From: Mycteria americana
Taxonomy: Eukaryota > Chordata > Aves > Ciconiiformes > Ciconiidae
Direction of reading: 5' to 3'
Assembly (NCBI RefSeq): GCF_035582795.1
Contig: NC_134365.1
Location: 140,581,077-140,645,076, forward strand
DNA length: 64,000 nucleotides
A program made the position numbers and the translations under genes. Below, piece after piece: positions 59,906 to 64,000 of this stretch (position 1 is the stretch's first letter; the number at the start of each line of letters is the position of its first letter). The notes under the pieces were generated by a model. The model was not told the origin of the DNA, did no database searches, and saw nothing but the letters and a program-made list of their open reading frames with translations.

Positions 59906-62900
59906 TTCTTTCTTTTTGTTTATTTAGGTCCTGTTTTAAGCAATATTATGAGATGCCCTCTTTTAATAAGCCATTCTAATCTTGATTAAACCATGCATGA
60001 TTGCATTCCAGGAAGTGTACTAATTTAACTGGAAATATTGTGGATATACTGCACTCTTGTGATGGGAGTCATCTGACAATACAGGCACTGACAATGGGAC
60101 ATCTATGTCTTAGCCTATTTGCTCCAGGCTTCTTTTATAGTCCATGGATATAGGTACTTCCAGGACAGGATTCTTTTTCTCACTAAAGCCATATAAAAAG
60201 ATAAATTGCTTCCTTGAAATGTTTACTGAGTGTAAAACGATCCCAGGATTAGTAGGATCTAGTCATTTGTAGGCTTCTGTATTATGGACACCTCTACATC
60301 ATCATGTGAACTGAAATTTAGTATCATTTAGGGTAGGGTTTGTATTCCCTGACATCTGTTATATCCCATTCAAAGATGGCTGTGTAAGACACGCAGAAAA
60401 ATCTTGTTTTATGTTGTCTTTCTAATCTGAAGTCAGGTGAGATGAATTTCAGTCTTTATAGAGGATGTGACCAACTAAGGTTAGCAGAGTGGTACTACAG
60501 CCTCCTAGCAGCCAGGGATGATTTGTTCAGCAGAATTCATGCTACAGTTTATTTTACATGCTACTCTATGATATTTAGTTACAGTGAACTGAGCAAGGGC
60601 ACAAACTGACAACTTAATTTCAAAAATGTTGACTTCAGAAACATTTCTCCCATCCAGAATGGTAATATGGCTGGCAGCTGTATTACATCTTGCAGGTCTC
60701 CTAATGGGAATCTCAGCCTGTGACACAAATGTTACCTACTTCATACCATGCATTTTTATCTTCATAAACCAGGACTCCAGATACTCATAAGTATCTCCTG
60801 TCCTTTCAGTGTCTTCCACTCATTCCCATTCCCATGACTTCATCTTTCCCTGTATGCTCTATTTCTGAAACTCCATGTTCCCCACTTCCCGAACTTGCCT
60901 ATGCCTGAATCCTCAGTCAGATTTTCCTGAAGTTGCCGAGCTTTTGGCACACTCAGTGTGTGTGTCCACATTAACAAGTCATGCTGGACCAGTTAACAAC
61001 ACATCTGTAGAGTGAAATAATCAATGCGGAGAACCCAATAACCCAGACTATGCGCATTTTACTCCCATACTGTACTCCTCCTAGTCAGGGCCTGAGGACA
61101 GGTTATTCGTTAGCGGCTGAAGGTCATTATTAAGTGCTCATCTAGAGCTCATCATCTGGGTTATTTCGTCTGGGAGGATGAAACTTCAAGTGCTCCAGCA
61201 TCAGTCAGCGATGTGAACCAAGGCTTGATTAATGGAGAGGATTGGGAGATTGCCTAAAAATGTTCTCATGACCCGAACTAAAGCACTAATGGGAAGACAT
61301 ACAGCAAGTACAGGGGCTTCTGCTTTGCAAAGGCACAGATATCCTTGAATTAGCATATGCATTTGAACCGCTCATTTCCCTAATACTGCTTTGCTAACCA
61401 GGCTCATCCTGAGTGATGATGTTAACAATGCAGATACAGCTAATGAGCAAGCCACACTCAAACTGCTCGTAAGGCACAACAGCGTGACTATCCTTCAGGT
61501 GAGGAGGTTAAGTTATACGTGAGTGAACTTGGGTATTGTGAGCACATTAAAAATGGTGAAGGGCAGACTTAGGAGGAGGAAGATGGTTTTGGGTCAGGCT
61601 GAGAGAGAGGAGTACTAATGCTAAACAGTGTTATAGTGCTAATCCTTTTAACTTCCTCTCTGGGCTTTGTTGCCAGACCCCTACTGGGGCCTGATTATTC
61701 AGGCTTCGCTCTGTCTTCCCAGGCATCTGTTTCGAGCAGGGCTGCCTCTTTCCATAGTTAACAGGGAGCTGAACGGAAAAAGGCAGCTAGTGTTTCTTCA
61801 AGGTGGCAGACAGCTTTTTACTGTTAAAACACTGTAATTCAACCAAAGGTACGGAATATCTGCTGACCAAGTGTATGAATGTGTTTAGGAAGCTATACTG
61901 CTCAGAAGTATGGGAGTATTGTATCTGTGTTGCATTATTTCTTATCTGTGCTAACCATGGAAGGATCTCTCCTATAGAAAAGCTCAGGAGTACATAAAGG
62001 CACCGTTGTTTCTTGGAGTTAGTGAAGCTATGAAACGCATGAACTTTACCCCTTGCCTTCACAAAAGGTCTGACAATTCTATGAATTTTAAATCCATGGG
62101 AAATTTTTGTTGCCCTCGGCTGTTGAGTTTCAATGGCTAAAACTCTTTCTGAAGTTATGCTTGAATGCTATTTTCTTTATAGCCTCCAAAATGACACCTT
62201 GTGCTTTTCCTGCATTCATAACACTGAGAAAAAGATAAACAAGTGTTCTCTGTTCAGACAACCTTCATATATAACCTGGTCTGTTTGGCTGTTTGAATGT
62301 AGTGATTTAATGCCAATAATTCCAAGAAATTCTAAAATGTGTTTAGCAGTTTGGTGTTTTAAACTCTGGGAATAAAAAGGCTGATGTTATGATCCGTGAA
62401 GGAATAGCACATACAAACTGGGGCTAGGGCACAAGAAAACTGGAACTGTTTCCTGTGTAATGAGCCATGCATGGCAAAGACTGTAAGGAATGGCTGGCAG
62501 CAAAGAGCTATCTACAGTGATGTAGTCATTTTATGTTCCATTAAGGTCTTGTTATTTTAGTATTTAAACAAAATTATGCTGCAGGAAAATATGGAGCCTG
62601 TTGCACAACTCTGGTAAGGAAGAAAATCAAACTTCAAAGTGTTGGGCTATCATTTAGAAGAATTACATCCATCAAATTCTGTTCTTTAGCTGAGTATTTT
62701 AGAGATGAAAGGGAGAAAACTTTGATTCAGGAAGGAAATGGTGGCATACTGAGCACTAGAAATGTCAAGGCACACGTGGGCAGATTCAAACAGCACTTTT
62801 TTGGCTATGCAACCACAACTTCATTTTTGCTTACTCAAGATGATGGGCAGAGAGAACAGCCTGTATTTTCAAGGGTCACTAGTAATATATTAAATGGATT

Positions 62901-64000
62901 TGTTTTTTAAAGAGTACTGAGCACTTACTCCTCCAAAAAATTGGACACATGCTAGACCTATAAAAATTTGTATTCTCATATGCCCTTTTGAAAACGTAAG
63001 ACACAGCAGCAAGAAAGGGCAAAAAATGAAATTTGCCGGAAAATTTCCCATTATAAACCAGTATCATAACCAAAACCATTCCAAGATATGTCCAGGCTAC
63101 TGCATCAGAAAACCAAAGATCCCAATTTGAGAGCTCAGATAGGTCTCTGCATCTCTATTTTCTTCTATAAGGAAGCCTGTGACTTTTGTCAGACAATTTA
63201 TCCACCACTTCCCCATTGGGAATCCAGCCTTACTATTAGTTTAACTGTTAGACACGCTCCTAACTTTAAAAACATCAGGTAAAACCCACCAATAAGCCTT
63301 GTGTCCAGATTTCTGTCTGTAGTGGTGCATCCAGATTGACAGACACAGAAGCATCTTCAAAGAGGCTGGTAAAGAACAGTGTTGTCAAACACCAGGTTGG
63401 CACAACGTGCGGGAATTCTCCCCTTTGCCTCCTTCCAGGTTTCTTTTGCTGCCGCAGCAACGTCTTTCTTCAGCCAGGGAAACAACAGCTCCGACAACAT
63501 TGTGGTCATTGGCTGTGCAGTTGTTGTGGTTTAGCCCCAAGCAGCCCTGTCCCGCTCTAGATTTGAGAGACTTCATGTGAATTTGATCTCTGGACGTTTA
63601 GCTTTCAACCTGCGGAAGGTGTAGGTGCGATGCCTTCCACCCTCAGTGAGGCTAACGCTCACTCATGCCACTCACTGCGTGGCTTTCGCAGGCTCAGCTT
63701 TCATGCAGAAAAAGAGCTGAGCTCTTGTGGCAGTGCAGAAACCGGAACGAATCAAAGTCCAGGAAGCACATCGAAAGATTTCTCAATTTATTTTATGTCA
63801 AATGTAATAAAATAATAGCTTTTAAGCCATTTTTCTAAATCCTGTTTCTGACTTGCGTGCATGTGAGGGTAGTAATAATGAGGCTCCTGCTGGCCTATGG
63901 TGCTTGCCTTGTTGTGGGCTGTGATGGGAGGGGACGAATGTCAGATCCAGTCTCCCTGACAGCACTCTGCTAACCAATTCACAAAGCAGTTGTCCTGGAA
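59906..64000. other. Unique non-coding stretch
   Basis: No gene or mobile element recognised downstream of the CR1. Contains the motif-dense block at 60940-61510, listed separately. The remaining frames are under 95 codons and show no family motifs. Confidence 0.45.
60940..61510. promoter_or_regulatory. Candidate developmental enhancer, motif-dense
   Basis: About 570 nt with no long open frame, low complexity or repeat, and an unusual density of developmental transcription-factor motifs. These include GTTAACAACA (60993-61002), TTATTAAGTGC (61128-61138), GGTTATTTCG (61159-61168), TTGATTAATGG (61225-61235), GAATTAGCATATGCATTTGA (61347-61366), GATGTTAACAATG (61419-61431) and GCTAATGAGC (61439-61448). 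These are consistent with homeodomain, POU, SOX and HNF1/FOX-type binding. Function and conservation are inferred only. Confidence 0.3.

Noticed and set aside
1..64000. CRISPR array, bacterial operons, rRNA or tRNA genes, endogenous retrovirus LTRs
   Set aside because: No regularly spaced direct repeats, no polycistronic coding layout, no tRNA-like cloverleaf and no paired LTR or retroviral gene motifs were seen. The window is vertebrate nuclear non-coding DNA.

Overview
This window looks like bird nuclear DNA, and almost all of it is non-coding. The main evidence is three CR1 non-LTR retrotransposon remnants of avian type, one ending in the diagnostic CR1 octamer tail (two copies of ATTCTATG plus ATT at 59887-59905). 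The AT-rich single-copy background with little interspersed repeat, broken by a few sharp CpG-rich islands, fits the same origin. No bacterial, viral or organellar gene organisation is present. Open reading frames are short and scattered as expected by chance, and none outside the CR1 copies matches a protein family I recognise.

Layout. 1-667 is featureless. 668-1196 is a minus-strand CR1 3' end. 1197-9479 is unique AT-rich DNA. 9480-10060 is a GC-rich patch ending in a good splice donor, a candidate first exon. 10061-28770 is unique DNA with two very old MIR/L3-like repeats (about 19.4 and 21.4 kb) and a small GC patch at 23.2-23.6 kb. 28840-29215 is a CpG-rich island holding a 21/16-bp minisatellite. 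29231-41700 is unique DNA with candidate regulatory sites (octamer, RFX X-box) near 31 kb and a 42-nt alternating purine-pyrimidine tract at 34.5 kb. 41700-42250 looks like a promoter with a plus-strand first exon, followed at once by a near-perfect 34-bp hairpin. 43600-44130 is a second CpG-rich island. A second near-perfect inverted repeat lies at 44412-44507. 46990-48330 has GC-rich and possibly conserved stretches. 51739-52492 is an old, frameshifted minus-strand CR1. 59045-59905 is the youngest-looking CR1, on the plus strand. 60.9-61.5 kb is dense in homeodomain/POU-like motifs and resembles a developmental enhancer.

Interpretation. The window is most simply an intron or intergenic part of a large vertebrate locus with up to three GC-rich candidate promoters, at about 9.8, 42.0 and 43.8 kb. 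I could not name the host gene. The most unusual structure is a pair of GC-rich inverted repeats 2.2 kb apart (42137-42207 and 44412-44507). Each has a single mismatched pair, and both mismatches are CpG-to-CpA changes in the left arm. That pattern suggests local inverted duplication followed by CpG decay.
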